Source: JALYTZ01 sp036559125 (lineage in GTDB: Bacteria > Vulcanimicrobiota > Vulcanimicrobiia > Vulcanimicrobiales > Vulcanimicrobiaceae). Taken from it: a DNA stretch of 64,000 bases. Positions 35,264-48,174 of this stretch are shown here, piece by piece; the stretch's first letter is position 1, and each line of letters begins with the position of its first letter. Made by a program: the position numbers and the translations under genes. The stretch spans positions 11,367 through 75,366 of the forward strand of contig DATBTT010000079.1 in the NCBI GenBank assembly GCA_036559125.1, given 5' to 3'. The notes beneath the pieces were generated by a model. It worked only from the letters and a program-made list of their open reading frames with translations. It was not told the origin of the DNA and did no database searches.

Positions 35264-35293
35264 ATTTTAGCAATCGGATGCGTAGAGTGCCAG
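35264..35293 (-). promoter_or_regulatory. Probable hsp20-lon promoter overlapping the CIRCE-like site
   Basis: On the minus strand CTGGCA (complement of 35288-35293) and TAAAAT (complement of 35264-35269) are 18 bases apart. Transcription would begin about a dozen bases before the hsp20 start. The operator lies across this promoter, so repressor binding would block polymerase. Confidence 0.45.
35267..35293. promoter_or_regulatory. CIRCE-like HrcA operator upstream of hsp20-lon
   Basis: TTAGCAATC (35267-35275), nine bases, then GAGTGCCAG (35285-35293). The CIRCE consensus is TTAGCACTC-N9-GAGTGCTAA, so the arms match 8/9 and 7/9 with the exact N9 spacing. The site lies 22-48 bases upstream of the hsp20 start codon. 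HrcA control is inferred; hrcA is not in the window. Confidence 0.75.
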
Positions 35294-35294
35294 A

Positions 35295-35756
35295 CTAGGG
35301 GATGGGATCGGGAAGCGCTTGGCCTGCAGGCCAGGCGACGCAGGGGTCGATTCGGATGTGCAGCGGATCCCAAGCATTTTGCGGGATCTTCACTTGAAAT
35401 GTTTGCTGGTAATTCGTCTTGACTCCGTAGAGACGTTCCGGCGGAAATTGCGTTACCGTCGCGTTGGGCATGTGCGTGGAGTTGAACACGGCGTTTATCG
35501 CGGTACTATCGGCGGCCGACATGTAATCGTCCTGGCGCTGACCGAGGTAGGTCGTACCGTCTTGGCGCGTATACACGTAGCCGATTATTTCGCCCTCGAT
35601 CATGGTCGAGGTCGCGACTATTTTATCGATGCGCACGACTTCGGACGACGTGCCCGTGCCGTGGAGGGTGTGCGGAACGGCAACCACCGAGTCGAGACAG
35701 GGGCCGTTGTTGAGGGGAGCGGAGACGGCGAGCAAAAGCGCGATCGTGCTGAGCAT
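35295..35756 (-). CDS. Hypothetical exported protein
   Basis: A 153-residue protein with a short signal peptide (MLSTIALLLAVSAPLNNG). The mature part, probably beta-rich, contains TSTMIEGEIIGYVYTRQDG and ends with two Pro-rich turns. No family is recognised. I chose ATG 35756 (signal peptide) over the longer frame to 35810. It follows the DUF4126-like gene on the same strand and ends beside the CIRCE-like site. Confidence 0.6.
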   Translation of the reverse strand: MLSTIALLLAVSAPLNNGPCLDSVVAVPHTLHGTGTSSEVVRIDKIVATSTMIEGEIIGYVYTRQDGTTYLGQRQDDYMSAADSTAINAVFNSTHMPNATVTQFPPERLYGVKTNYQQTFQVKIPQNAWDPLHIRIDPCVAWPAGQALPDPIP

Positions 35757-35778
35757 GCGACGAGTTTCGTCCGGGCCG

Positions 35779-36203
35779 CTACGCGTTCCCGTTCGCACGC
35801 AAGGCAGCAAGCGCGAGCCATATCGCTAACGCGTCTTCGAGCAGCGCGACCGCGGGGTCCGGCAATCCGGTTTTCGCGACGAGCGATCTGCGTGCGCTCA
35901 TCATCGCAAAAGCCGAACCAACCGCGCAGGCCGCAGCAAGCGCGACGATCGCAGTGCGCTGCCGGCCGGTATTTGCCTCAACGGAGCATGCAGCGAAGGC
36001 CGCGGCGGCGGCGCGCGCGACGAGCGCGCCGGGCCCCGTACGCGGCCCCGCGAACGGCATTTTGTCGATCAGCAGCTCTCCCGCGAGCGCCACGGCGGCG
36101 CCCCGCGGAAAAACGCCGCTACGTTTCCAGCGAGCCGCAAACGGAGCGGCGCTCGTTCGCATGCCGGACCCCACTCCGAGCATCGCGGCGCAGAGATACC
36201 GGT

Positions 36204-36207
<4 letters not shown>
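35779..36207 (-). CDS. Small membrane protein, DUF4126-like
   Basis: A 142-residue hydrophobic protein rich in Ala, with MLGVGSGMRTSAAPFAARWK near the start and hydrophobic segments such as TAIVALAAACAVGSAFAMM and LLEDALAIWLALAALR. The GxRS/T-x-x-P pattern resembles DUF4126 membrane proteins of unknown function. GTG 36207 overlaps the stop codon of the large LamG gene by four bases (GTGA), indicating translational coupling. The longer open frame reading back through the Pro-Thr repeat region is a shadow. Confidence 0.55.
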
Positions 36208-40703
<4,496 letters not shown>

Positions 40704-40860
40704 AGCACTCCGCTCTTCGAAAGACGCTCTAGCTCTATTCTTTAAAAGCAGACGCCTAGAATACCAATTTATCTCTAGCAGCGGCGTTTGAAACGAGCCT
40801 TTTAGCTCAATTTGACGGGCGGTCGGGAGTACCTAACGGCCACCCGGTTTGCCGATTCGG
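40704..40860. other. Intergenic gap with an element shared with 20421-20445
   Basis: The gap between the flippase stop and the LamG protein start contains TTTGACGGGCGGTC followed by TACCTA (40811-40835). This is closely similar to TTTGACGGGTGGTC and TACCTA at 20421-20445. On the minus strand GAGC-TAAAAG-GCTC could be a weak terminator stem after the flippase. No coding frame is supported. Confidence 0.4.
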
Positions 40861-42180
40861 CTAGCGTCCGCCACCCCAACGAGCTACGAGTGAGCCCGGC
40901 CAAGCAATCGCGTGCAAAGCAACGCGCCGGTACGGTTTCACGTCCTCCATTGAAAACGCGAAGATTTGGCGAACGGACAGACCGGTGCGCCGCGAAAAAT
41001 ACGCGACCGCCAAACCGAATGCGATGCCGTATGACGTAGAAGTCGCAGCAGCCGCCCCAAGTATTCCGAAATGTTTTAGCGTTGCGGCGGTTATGAGGGC
41101 GCACAACACCGTTGAAATGCTGCTGAACGTCAGCGGTATTCGCGGAGAGCCGAGTTGTTGAGCAAAAAACGTGGCAAGTACCGGCATCATGCTATAGGCG
41201 ACGATTCCAGGCAGCAGCATGCGTAGGACCGGCCCGGCTCCGGCGAATGACTCGCCGTACACCGCGGTTACGAGCGCCGGCCCGATAAAGAACGCGACGA
41301 CTGATGCGGCCACGACGAGCACAACCGAATGACGCATGCAGGTTGCCGTCAAGCTCGCTGCTTCGTCTTTCTCGCCACGCGCTATGCGACCGAACGCCGA
41401 AGTCACGATCGGGCGGCTCAACTGGAACATCACCTCGCCGATGGCGATTCCGACTGAGTAAATGCCCAGCTGCGTTTGTCCCAGCATGAAGAGCACGAGA
41501 AAGACGTCGATTCTAAAATTCAGATACGATACGACGCTGTTGATGCTGATTTGGGATCCGTACGTTACTTGTTCTCGCACGAGGCCACGCTCTTGGGCGT
41601 CGTTCCCGCGTTCCAACGTGGGGAGCAGCGTGATAGCCGAATACGCGGCGCCGCAAATATAGGTTGCCGCCCATGCAGCCAGCAATGTCTGGACTCCGGC
41701 ATGCGCAAAAACGAGCAAGACGACGTATGCGAGCGATGCCACGATCGTAGGGAACGTCATCTGTATGTTGAGCACGCGCACGTTGCTGTCCGCTAAGAAG
41801 AAGCCCGTGCACAGCTGCGAAAAGAGAGCGAACGGCAGAGCGACCGCCACCGCGTAGAGTATACGCTGATCGGGCGCGGCGAAGGCGACGACGCCAACCG
41901 CGGCTGCGATCGGCACCGCAGACCATACGAACACCTTCATTGCTGATGTGAAAACGGGCAAGCTACTCCGCGCGCGCTTTCCGTATTGCCACGAAATAGC
42001 CGCGGCCTGTCCGGCATAGAGCATCAGGATCACTTGGAATACCGTTTGCGCATAGGAAAACACGCCCTTGCCTTGCGCTCCGAGCTCGCGCGCGATGACG
42101 ATCCCGCCGAGGATTCCGAAGGCCTGCATGACGGTGCGCGCGACAAAAGTCTCGATGCTCTTTTTGGCTATGCTGCTCAT
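40861..42180 (-). CDS. Wzx-like oligosaccharide flippase (MATE/MOP superfamily)
   Basis: A 439-residue polytopic membrane protein with about twelve hydrophobic helices. The N-terminal SSIAKKSIETFVARTVMQAF and GIVIARELGAQGKGVFSYAQ are the Wzx/PST-type start (LGAxGxGxYxY pattern). It translocates lipid-linked oligosaccharide units across the inner membrane. It is the last gene of the accessory block before the LamG gene and follows the second nucleotidyltransferase pair by 15 bases, so it is probably in the same transcript. Confidence 0.85.
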   Translation of the reverse strand: MSSIAKKSIETFVARTVMQAFGILGGIVIARELGAQGKGVFSYAQTVFQVILMLYAGQAAAISWQYGKRARSSLPVFTSAMKVFVWSAVPIAAAVGVVAFAAPDQRILYAVAVALPFALFSQLCTGFFLADSNVRVLNIQMTFPTIVASLAYVVLLVFAHAGVQTLLAAWAATYICGAAYSAITLLPTLERGNDAQERGLVREQVTYGSQISINSVVSYLNFRIDVFLVLFMLGQTQLGIYSVGIAIGEVMFQLSRPIVTSAFGRIARGEKDEAASLTATCMRHSVVLVVAASVVAFFIGPALVTAVYGESFAGAGPVLRMLLPGIVAYSMMPVLATFFAQQLGSPRIPLTFSSISTVLCALITAATLKHFGILGAAAATSTSYGIAFGLAVAYFSRRTGLSVRQIFAFSMEDVKPYRRVALHAIAWPGSLVARWGGGR

Positions 42181-42195
42181 GATCGATTGCGCAAA

Positions 42196-43149
42196 CTAGG
42201 AATGCGTAGTCGCGTCTTCTTTATTCTTTGCGGCGTCGAGCATGCGCTCGAGTTTGTACTTAGCCCGGTAGAGCTTGTTGTGAACCGGTCCTTGCGCGTA
42301 CAACCGCGCCCGGTCGCCGTGCGCTTCCCAGAAAAAGACTTGCCCGAAAGGTAGCCGCATCGCCGCCAATTCTTCGTGATATCGATCGATGGCGAGCGAC
42401 CGCGCCGCGAGGTACTTCGCGTCGATGCGGTCGAGCCGAATTCCGCCTCTAAAGACGCGGCGCGCGAAGTCATCGATGGGCTGGTTGCGGTCAAGGTTGA
42501 GTATCTCGCGAAGCGACCGCGTCATTTCGTCAAACATGCGCTTGAACTCGTGCCATGCGGCGGCGAGCGCTTCGGCAGGATCCCGCGAAAAATACGAACT
42601 GCGAATGTCGTCCAATTCGCGCGCGTACGCTTGCGCGTGCGCCGTGCCGCATAGGGCGTCGAGTTCGCGCAGACTGAATCGCAGAGAACTTGCCTTCGCT
42701 ATCAGACGCCGCCCACGAATCGACTGCGTCGATTCGACGAGGGCGACGAACGTCGAGTACGTGCAATAGCCTTCGAGAAGTTTGCACCACCGCTCTTCGT
42801 CCGTTTCGACGAAAGACGCCCCGGCGAAAACATCCTTTCCTCCGATCAGGTGGCGCCGTTGATGCGTCGTGTACGCCAATACGTCGAGGTGTTCGCCGGG
42901 CACTATCAGTGGATTATGCAGAAACACCGGGTCGAAGCGTTCCGCAAGACGATACGACACGGAGAAAAATTGCGCGTTGTCCGCCTGATGCGCCGACGTG
43001 ACGACGAGTAAATCGAGGTCGGAGAGACCGGGGAACGTAATGTTTCCGATCGTGTACACCGCCGTCGCCCGGCTCGCAACTTTCGCCGCGTAGAGCGCGG
43101 CCGCTTCGTCGTAGAGCGCGCGATCGACTTTCACGGGAAAATCGGTCAT
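42196..43149 (-). CDS. Nucleotidyltransferase-fold protein, type B, copy 1
   Basis: A 317-residue protein whose N-terminal part matches the Pol-beta nucleotidyltransferase fold: VYTIGNITFPGLSDLDLLVV has a G35-N36 turn in place of the usual G-S and the DxD pair Asp44/Asp46. A long helical C-terminal part follows with FGQVFFWEAHGD near its end. It is clearly paralogous to the gene at 45110-46009 (VYQVGNLTYPGLSDIDLLVV; YHDELERFGFPYGHVFLVAA). I chose ATG 43149, two bases after the type A stop, over the longer frame to 43401. The substrate and product are unknown; I recognise no named family. Confidence 0.7.
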   Translation of the reverse strand: MTDFPVKVDRALYDEAAALYAAKVASRATAVYTIGNITFPGLSDLDLLVVTSAHQADNAQFFSVSYRLAERFDPVFLHNPLIVPGEHLDVLAYTTHQRRHLIGGKDVFAGASFVETDEERWCKLLEGYCTYSTFVALVESTQSIRGRRLIAKASSLRFSLRELDALCGTAHAQAYARELDDIRSSYFSRDPAEALAAAWHEFKRMFDEMTRSLREILNLDRNQPIDDFARRVFRGGIRLDRIDAKYLAARSLAIDRYHEELAAMRLPFGQVFFWEAHGDRARLYAQGPVHNKLYRAKYKLERMLDAAKNKEDATTHS

Positions 43150-43151
43150 CT

Positions 43152-44171
43152 TCACGTCAGTAGCTCTTCCCCTCTGCGTAGCGTCCGCATGATTTCGTCG
43201 CGCCAGATACCCGAACGGTCGCCGAGAACCCGCTGCACGTTCGCGCGCGGCGCGAATGTCGGCGACCAGCGTATTTGCGCGCATGGATGGGCCCGCAACG
43301 CCGACAAACAGCGTTGCAACAGATGCGTGGCCGGGCGCCGCCAGGCGCTTCGCAGCGACTCCGAACGTTCGATTCCGGCCCAATCTGCGCCGGAAAACCA
43401 TTCGCGAACCAATCCGAACGACTCGCGCTTGTACACGAAGTCGCCGCGCGCGGCCGCGATGAGGGCCGGAAAGAGCAGCACGTTCGAAAGCAGGCGCTTG
43501 AAAGCGTAATCGTTGCCTTCGTACTGGGCCGATTCGAACATGCGGCGCAGCGTAGCGATCGCCCTCGAGGCTCGTAACCGGGCGCCGCGAGCGTCGGGCG
43601 GGACCTGTCGAATCTCAAGCGTCGAACTGCCGTGGAGCACGCGAGCCACGCGTAAAGTGTCGAGAGGAAGAAACGATTGGTCGTAGGCGTCCAATGCGCC
43701 GGCTTCGAGGAACATCAAGCCGTGATGCATCAGCGGATCGTACGCGTAGATCGCACGAAGCAGGCGCTTGAGTTCCGTTACGGCGTCGCGATGCGCGGCC
43801 GCGGCAAACTGAATGCGGTCTTCCAGCACGACGGCGATATCGACGTCGCTGAAAGCGCATGTATCGCTGGTTGCTTGGCTGCCATGTAGAATAACCGAGC
43901 GAATTGGCCGCAATCGCTCCGGCGACAAAGCCGGCAAATCGATGCCGGGGGCCGCCTTAGCGAGGACCATGCGTTGCACTTCCCCATACACGCGCACCGG
44001 AGCCGGTCCGGTCGCGGGGTTCGGTAGACCGTTTGGAACGGAATTCCGTAAAGCCGCAAGCGATCTCATGTCGCGCCCGTTCACCCAGCGGTCGTAAAAG
44101 CCGAGCACGTCCGTCGGCCCCGATACGGAGGACGCCCCTATGTCGGCGTGCACTAATGCCGGCCCGTTCAT
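43152..44171 (-). CDS. Nucleotidyltransferase-fold protein, type A, copy 1
   Basis: A 339-residue protein with a canonical nucleotidyltransferase motif, VILHGSQATSDTCAFSDVDI (G97-S98 and Asp109/Asp111). The helical C-terminal part (NDYAFKRLLSNVLLFPALIA; FVYKRESFGLVREWF) resembles the substrate-binding bundles of kanamycin-nucleotidyltransferase-like enzymes. The N-terminal FYDRWVNGRDMRS is also conserved in the paralogue at 46006-46995 (YYDYWVNGKDLRI), together with LMHHGLMFLEAGALDAYDQS. It is the first of a coupled A-B pair that is present twice. Role is unknown; nucleotidyl transfer to a sugar or lipid intermediate is inference from neighbours. Confidence 0.72.
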   Translation of the reverse strand: MNGPALVHADIGASSVSGPTDVLGFYDRWVNGRDMRSLAALRNSVPNGLPNPATGPAPVRVYGEVQRMVLAKAAPGIDLPALSPERLRPIRSVILHGSQATSDTCAFSDVDIAVVLEDRIQFAAAAHRDAVTELKRLLRAIYAYDPLMHHGLMFLEAGALDAYDQSFLPLDTLRVARVLHGSSTLEIRQVPPDARGARLRASRAIATLRRMFESAQYEGNDYAFKRLLSNVLLFPALIAAARGDFVYKRESFGLVREWFSGADWAGIERSESLRSAWRRPATHLLQRCLSALRAHPCAQIRWSPTFAPRANVQRVLGDRSGIWRDEIMRTLRRGEELLT

Positions 44172-44256
44172 TGGAGTCCCAGCATAGCGCCCTTGAAAGG
44201 ACGGGCATAGAGTCCTTGGCGGTCTTCGATTAGTCCGTTTTTACGGGCACAAAGGC

Positions 44257-45117
44257 TCACAGGGCGCGCACGTTCCCACCTGCGGCGAGCGCCATCCCGT
44301 GCCTCAGCGCGCCTCGCAGGGACGCGGCCCGAATCGCGCGCTTGAGTCCGATGCGGTGCATGGACGCCGTTGCGTTTTGCAATCTGCGCGGAGAAGCGAA
44401 CGCCGGATAGCGCTCGAGAATGGTCACACGGTTTTGGGCCATCTCATAATCGTGCCGCGTCGTCGTCGAGCCGGGCCGCTGAAAGCGGTAGACCGCAGAT
44501 GCGTGATGCACGATGCGAACGGGGAACCCGGCGTCGAGCAACCTGAGCCACAATTCCCAATCTTCCCCATACTTGAGCGTTTCGTCGAAACCGCCGACTT
44601 GCGCGATCATGCGCAACGGAACGACGGTCATACCGTTAATGAAGTTGTCCTCGACCGCGAACTCGAGCTGCAGGGCGGCCCGCAGTTCGAAAAGACCGAG
44701 AAGACCGCGCGACAAATAATACGGCTTTTCCGAGCGCTCTCCGCAGCGCTCGACATAGTAATCGGTCGTTACGAAGCAATCTTGGCGAATGTCGAAAAGG
44801 CGCTGAATCGACTCGAGTCTGCCCGGCAGCCAATAATCGTCGGCGTCGAGAAATGCCGCTATTCTGCCGCTCGCGTGCGCTATTCCAACATTACGCGCGC
44901 TCGCCGCGCCGTGGTTTTCCTTGCGAATGTAGGTGATGCGGCCTTCGAAGGCCTCGACCGCCCGCTGCGTGCCGTCCGTGGAACCGTCATCGACGACGAT
45001 CACTTCGTATAGCGATGGGTGCATCGTTTGACCCAGAACGCTGCCGACGGCGCCGGCGATATAGGCTGCGCAATTGTACGTCGGTATGATGACGGAGAAC
45101 GCCGGCGCGTCAGACAT
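44257..45117 (-). CDS. Family 2 glycosyltransferase
   Basis: A 286-residue GT-A fold glycosyltransferase. SVIIPTYNCAAYIAGAVGSV opens the domain; VIVVDDGSTDGTQ holds the UDP-sugar-binding Asp residues, AAFLDADDYWLPGRLE the DxD-like motif, and GEDWELWLRLLDAGFPV the acceptor/base region. It adds a sugar to a growing glycan at the inner membrane. The start overlaps the upstream type B gene by eight bases, so it is translationally coupled to the first nucleotidyltransferase pair. An 85-base gap separates it from the second pair. Confidence 0.92.
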   Translation of the reverse strand: MSDAPAFSVIIPTYNCAAYIAGAVGSVLGQTMHPSLYEVIVVDDGSTDGTQRAVEAFEGRITYIRKENHGAASARNVGIAHASGRIAAFLDADDYWLPGRLESIQRLFDIRQDCFVTTDYYVERCGERSEKPYYLSRGLLGLFELRAALQLEFAVEDNFINGMTVVPLRMIAQVGGFDETLKYGEDWELWLRLLDAGFPVRIVHHASAVYRFQRPGSTTTRHDYEMAQNRVTILERYPAFASPRRLQNATASMHRIGLKRAIRAASLRGALRHGMALAAGGNVRAL

Positions 45118-46009
45118 GCGCGTGCCCGCGAAGACGGCGCTGAATGCGGTAATAATTCCGGCAGACGTATCGCGCGTACGGCGGTGGCCGAACGGTGCGC
45201 ACGGCGTCGTCGTAGGCCGCCACGAGAAAAACGTGACCGTACGGGAAACCGAAGCGTTCGAGTTCGTCGTGATAGCGCGCGATTGCGTCGCGCCGCCGGC
45301 CGCCGCTCAGGAGGCCGCGGGCCGCGGCGCAAAGGGAGGCCTCGTCCACACCGAGATGGTGCGCCAGGTTGCGTTCGGCTACGTCAAAGGTCGCGATGAA
45401 TTGTTCCCAGGCGCAAAGGATCGCGTCCCGCACGTCGCCTTCGAAAGCCGTCGCTCGAATTGCATCGATGGACCGCGCATAGCTTTGCGAATATGACGTC
45501 GAAAAAATGCGGTCGAAGTCGATCAAAAAGAAGCGCATCGCGCTAGCGATCGCGATGCACCATCGCCCGTTGAGCGTACGGCCGGCGCGCGTGCGGGCCG
45601 CGTAACTTGCGTAGGCGCAGTACGATTCCAATACCCGGCACCATGCGGCGTCCGGGTCGTCCGTGGGAACCTGCGCCGAGAGCACGTCCGTCCCCGCAAG
45701 CAGACGGCGGTGCGCGTGCGTCGTATAGCGCATCACGTCTGCGACCGTCTGCGGAACGACGAATGGCTCGTGAAGGAAGAACGGCTCGTACGGGCGCGGC
45801 ACGCGCGCGGAGGCCGAATAGTAGTATTGATTGTCGGCGCGCGGACGGTCGGGAACAACCAAGAGATCGATGTCGGAGAGGCCCGGGTACGTGAGGTTAC
45901 CCACTTGATACACCGCGCTCGCGCGCGGCGCCACGGCCGCAACATACGATGCTACGGCCGATTCGTATGCATCGCGGCTCGCGAGCCGCGGTAGGTCGTA
46001 CACGTTCAC
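45110..46009 (-). CDS. Nucleotidyltransferase-fold protein, type B, copy 2
   Basis: A 299-residue paralogue of the type B gene at 42196-43149. The motif VYQVGNLTYPGLSDIDLLVV has G37-N38 and Asp46/Asp48. Shared features with copy 1 include FLHEPFVVP/FLHNPLIVP, YTTHAHRRLLAG/YTTHQRRHLIGG, WCRVLESYCAYAS/WCKLLEGYCTYST and the C-terminal FGFPYGHVFLV. It overlaps the type A start-stop by four bases upstream and the glycosyltransferase by eight bases downstream. Confidence 0.7.
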   Translation of the reverse strand: MNVYDLPRLASRDAYESAVASYVAAVAPRASAVYQVGNLTYPGLSDIDLLVVPDRPRADNQYYYSASARVPRPYEPFFLHEPFVVPQTVADVMRYTTHAHRRLLAGTDVLSAQVPTDDPDAAWCRVLESYCAYASYAARTRAGRTLNGRWCIAIASAMRFFLIDFDRIFSTSYSQSYARSIDAIRATAFEGDVRDAILCAWEQFIATFDVAERNLAHHLGVDEASLCAAARGLLSGGRRRDAIARYHDELERFGFPYGHVFLVAAYDDAVRTVRPPPYARYVCRNYYRIQRRLRGHAHV

Positions 46010-46995
46010 GCCAAAACCTCAACGCGCTCGAAAAACGCGCGCGCACTGCGCTCCAGTCCTTCGATCATTTTACGCGAGAGCCGCCGGGTGTTGAGTCGCG
46101 GTCCGAAACGGCTTTCGACGATGGAACGCAGATGCGGGTGCGCCCGCCTTGGAACGGCGCATCCCGCCAGGGAAGGCCGTGGCCGAATCCAAAGCGATCT
46201 CAACGCCTCGGCGCGCTCGACGAGTTCCCAGGACGATTCATCGAAGAACTCGCGAGCGCGCCGAAACGAATCGCGCTTGTACACGTGAATCCCGCGCGTC
46301 GCAAGAACGCGCGAGGGCATGAGCAACACACCGGACAGGACGGTCTTTAAAGCAAAATCGTTCTCTAAAAAAGCCGCGCTCGAAAATCGCTTGCGCAAGC
46401 TTTCGGACGCGTTACGCAAGCGCTCTCGAAACAGTTCCGGAGGGACCGTCGACGAGTGGAACGCGAACGACCGTGGGCCGTGGACTACGCGCGCAAGTTT
46501 TAACGTTTCGATCGGCAGAAAGGTCTGATCGTATGCTCCCAAACCACTCGTCATAAAGAACATCAGACCATGGTGCATCAGCCGGTCGAACCCATAGGCG
46601 CCGGCGAGCAGCAAACGCAACTCAGCAACCGCCGCCTCGTGCTGGTCGCACGAAAATGACCGGCTATCGTCGAGAATGACCGCGACGTCCACGTCGCTGA
46701 ACCCGCACGTTTCGCCCGTAGCGACGCTGCCGTGGACCAGCACGTGCCGCACCGGCTCGAGCGCTCGCGCGTCGACGCGTAGGGCGGGTTCGGTCCCATC
46801 GTACCGATCGAGTTCCAACGCGCACCAGTCATTTGCGCGCGGAACCGCCCGTTCGCTTTGCGCGAGGGCGCGGCGGGGACGGCCTCCTAAGGCCAAATGC
46901 GATATGCGGAGATCTTTTCCGTTCACCCAGTAATCGTAATAGTCTCCCATCGCGCTCATTGGCAATGCGCTGGGCACATGATAGGTACCAAGCAT
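46006..46995 (-). CDS. Nucleotidyltransferase-fold protein, type A, copy 2
   Basis: A 329-residue paralogue of the type A gene at 43152-44171, and the first gene of the accessory block. The motif VLVHGSVATGETCGFSDVDV has G89-S90 and Asp101/Asp103. Shared blocks are YYDYWVNGKDLRI, LMHHGLMFFMTSGLGAYDQT, LKLARVVHGP and a C-terminal helical region (DFALKTVLSGVLLMPSRVL). The stop overlaps the type B start (ATGA). It is divergent from the zinc alcohol dehydrogenase gene across a 138-base gap in which no other feature is evident. Confidence 0.72.
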   Translation of the reverse strand: MLGTYHVPSALPMSAMGDYYDYWVNGKDLRISHLALGGRPRRALAQSERAVPRANDWCALELDRYDGTEPALRVDARALEPVRHVLVHGSVATGETCGFSDVDVAVILDDSRSFSCDQHEAAVAELRLLLAGAYGFDRLMHHGLMFFMTSGLGAYDQTFLPIETLKLARVVHGPRSFAFHSSTVPPELFRERLRNASESLRKRFSSAAFLENDFALKTVLSGVLLMPSRVLATRGIHVYKRDSFRRAREFFDESSWELVERAEALRSLWIRPRPSLAGCAVPRRAHPHLRSIVESRFGPRLNTRRLSRKMIEGLERSARAFFERVEVLA

Positions 46996-47133
46996 AGCAA
47001 CTTAGGCGGCGATTGATATTCCCCCCAATGGACCGTTACCTTAGGCCCTGCGCACCCGTATGGGGAAGCGTGCGAGGGCTCGCGCGCTTCCTTTCGTAAC
47101 CCTGGGCGCCGAAAACGGTTTTACGCCTTCGTT

Positions 47134-48174
47134 ATGAAAGCGACGGTCTATCACGGCACCGGTGACGTGCGCGTCGAAACGGTTGCCGACCCAGTCATCA
47201 AGGAACCGACCGACGCGATCGTTCGGGTGGTGCGCGCGGCGATTTGCGGATCGGACCTCTGGTTTTACCGCGGCGTCACACAATGGACTCCCGGCGATCG
47301 CACCGGCCACGAATTTCTTGGAATTGTCGAAGAAACCGGCACGGAGGTTCGCGCGGTGCGCAAAGGCGACTACGTCATCGCGCCGTTCGTTTCGAGCGAC
47401 GGCACCTGCGCGTACTGCCGCGCGGGTTTGCAAACGTCGTGCGCGCACATGACCAACTGGGGCGACGATGCCAACGGCGGACAAGCCGAAGCGGTGCGGG
47501 TTCCGTACGCCGACGGCACGCTCGTGCAGATCGGCGACGAAGTCGCGCACGACGAGCGTCTCTTGACCGCGAGCACCGCGCTTACGGACGTGCTGCCAAC
47601 CGGTCATCACGGCGTTGTGAGTGCCGGGACGCAACGCGGTGGAACGGTCGTAATCGTGGGCGATGGTGCCGTCGGCCTTTGCGCCGTTTTGTCGGCCGCG
47701 AAACACGTCGGGGCCGCGCACGTCATCGCGGTCGGGCACAACCGAAGGCGATTGGAAATGGCGAAGCAGTTTGGAGCGACCCGCACGTTCGATTCTCACG
47801 ACGAAACGGTCAAGGACGAGATACTCGAGCTCACCAAGGGCGGATCGGCGAGCGTTGTCGAGGCGGTCGGCAATCAGGAGAGTATGAATCTGGCAGTCGA
47901 ACTCGCTCGTCCGGGCGGCACCGTCGCATTCGTCGGCGTGCCCGCAAAAGTGGAAACGCTGCCCGTACGCACCCTCTTTCTTAATAACATTTCGTTGCGC
48001 GGCGCGCTCGCGCCGGCGCGCGCCTACATTCCGGAACTTCTCGAAAGCGTCATTGCCGGACGCATGGACCCCTCGCCGGTCTTCGATCTAGCGCTGCCCC
48101 TCGACCGCGTCGCGGAGGGATACGCGGCGATGGACCGGCGCGAAGCGATCAAAGTGCTGCTCGACGTGCGGTGA
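47134..48174 (+). CDS. Zinc-dependent alcohol dehydrogenase (MDR family)
   Basis: A 346-residue medium-chain dehydrogenase. The catalytic zinc site is visible as AICGSDLWFYRG and TGHEFLGIVEETGTEVR, a reduced structural-zinc loop in DGTCAYCRAGLQTSCAH, and the NAD(P)-binding Rossmann turn in VVIVGDGAVGLCAVLSAAK. The pattern is close to threonine-dehydrogenase-like or glutathione-independent formaldehyde-dehydrogenase-like MDR proteins; the substrate is not decidable. The downstream hydrolase start overlaps its stop by four bases (GTGA). Confidence 0.9.
   Translation: MKATVYHGTGDVRVETVADPVIKEPTDAIVRVVRAAICGSDLWFYRGVTQWTPGDRTGHEFLGIVEETGTEVRAVRKGDYVIAPFVSSDGTCAYCRAGLQTSCAHMTNWGDDANGGQAEAVRVPYADGTLVQIGDEVAHDERLLTASTALTDVLPTGHHGVVSAGTQRGGTVVIVGDGAVGLCAVLSAAKHVGAAHVIAVGHNRRRLEMAKQFGATRTFDSHDETVKDEILELTKGGSASVVEAVGNQESMNLAVELARPGGTVAFVGVPAKVETLPVRTLFLNNISLRGALAPARAYIPELLESVIAGRMDPSPVFDLALPLDRVAEGYAAMDRREAIKVLLDVR

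Noticed and set aside
40811..40860. Resemblance of the minus-strand CCCGACCG stretch to part of an FMN riboswitch
   Set aside because: Only a short GC-rich stretch matches; the other conserved FMN blocks are missing and no riboflavin gene is near.
40861..46995. MNT/HEPN toxin-antitoxin modules for the nucleotidyltransferase pairs
   Set aside because: All four proteins are about 300 residues or more, both partners carry nucleotidyltransferase motifs, and no HEPN RxxxxxH motif is evident; glycan genes are the neighbours.
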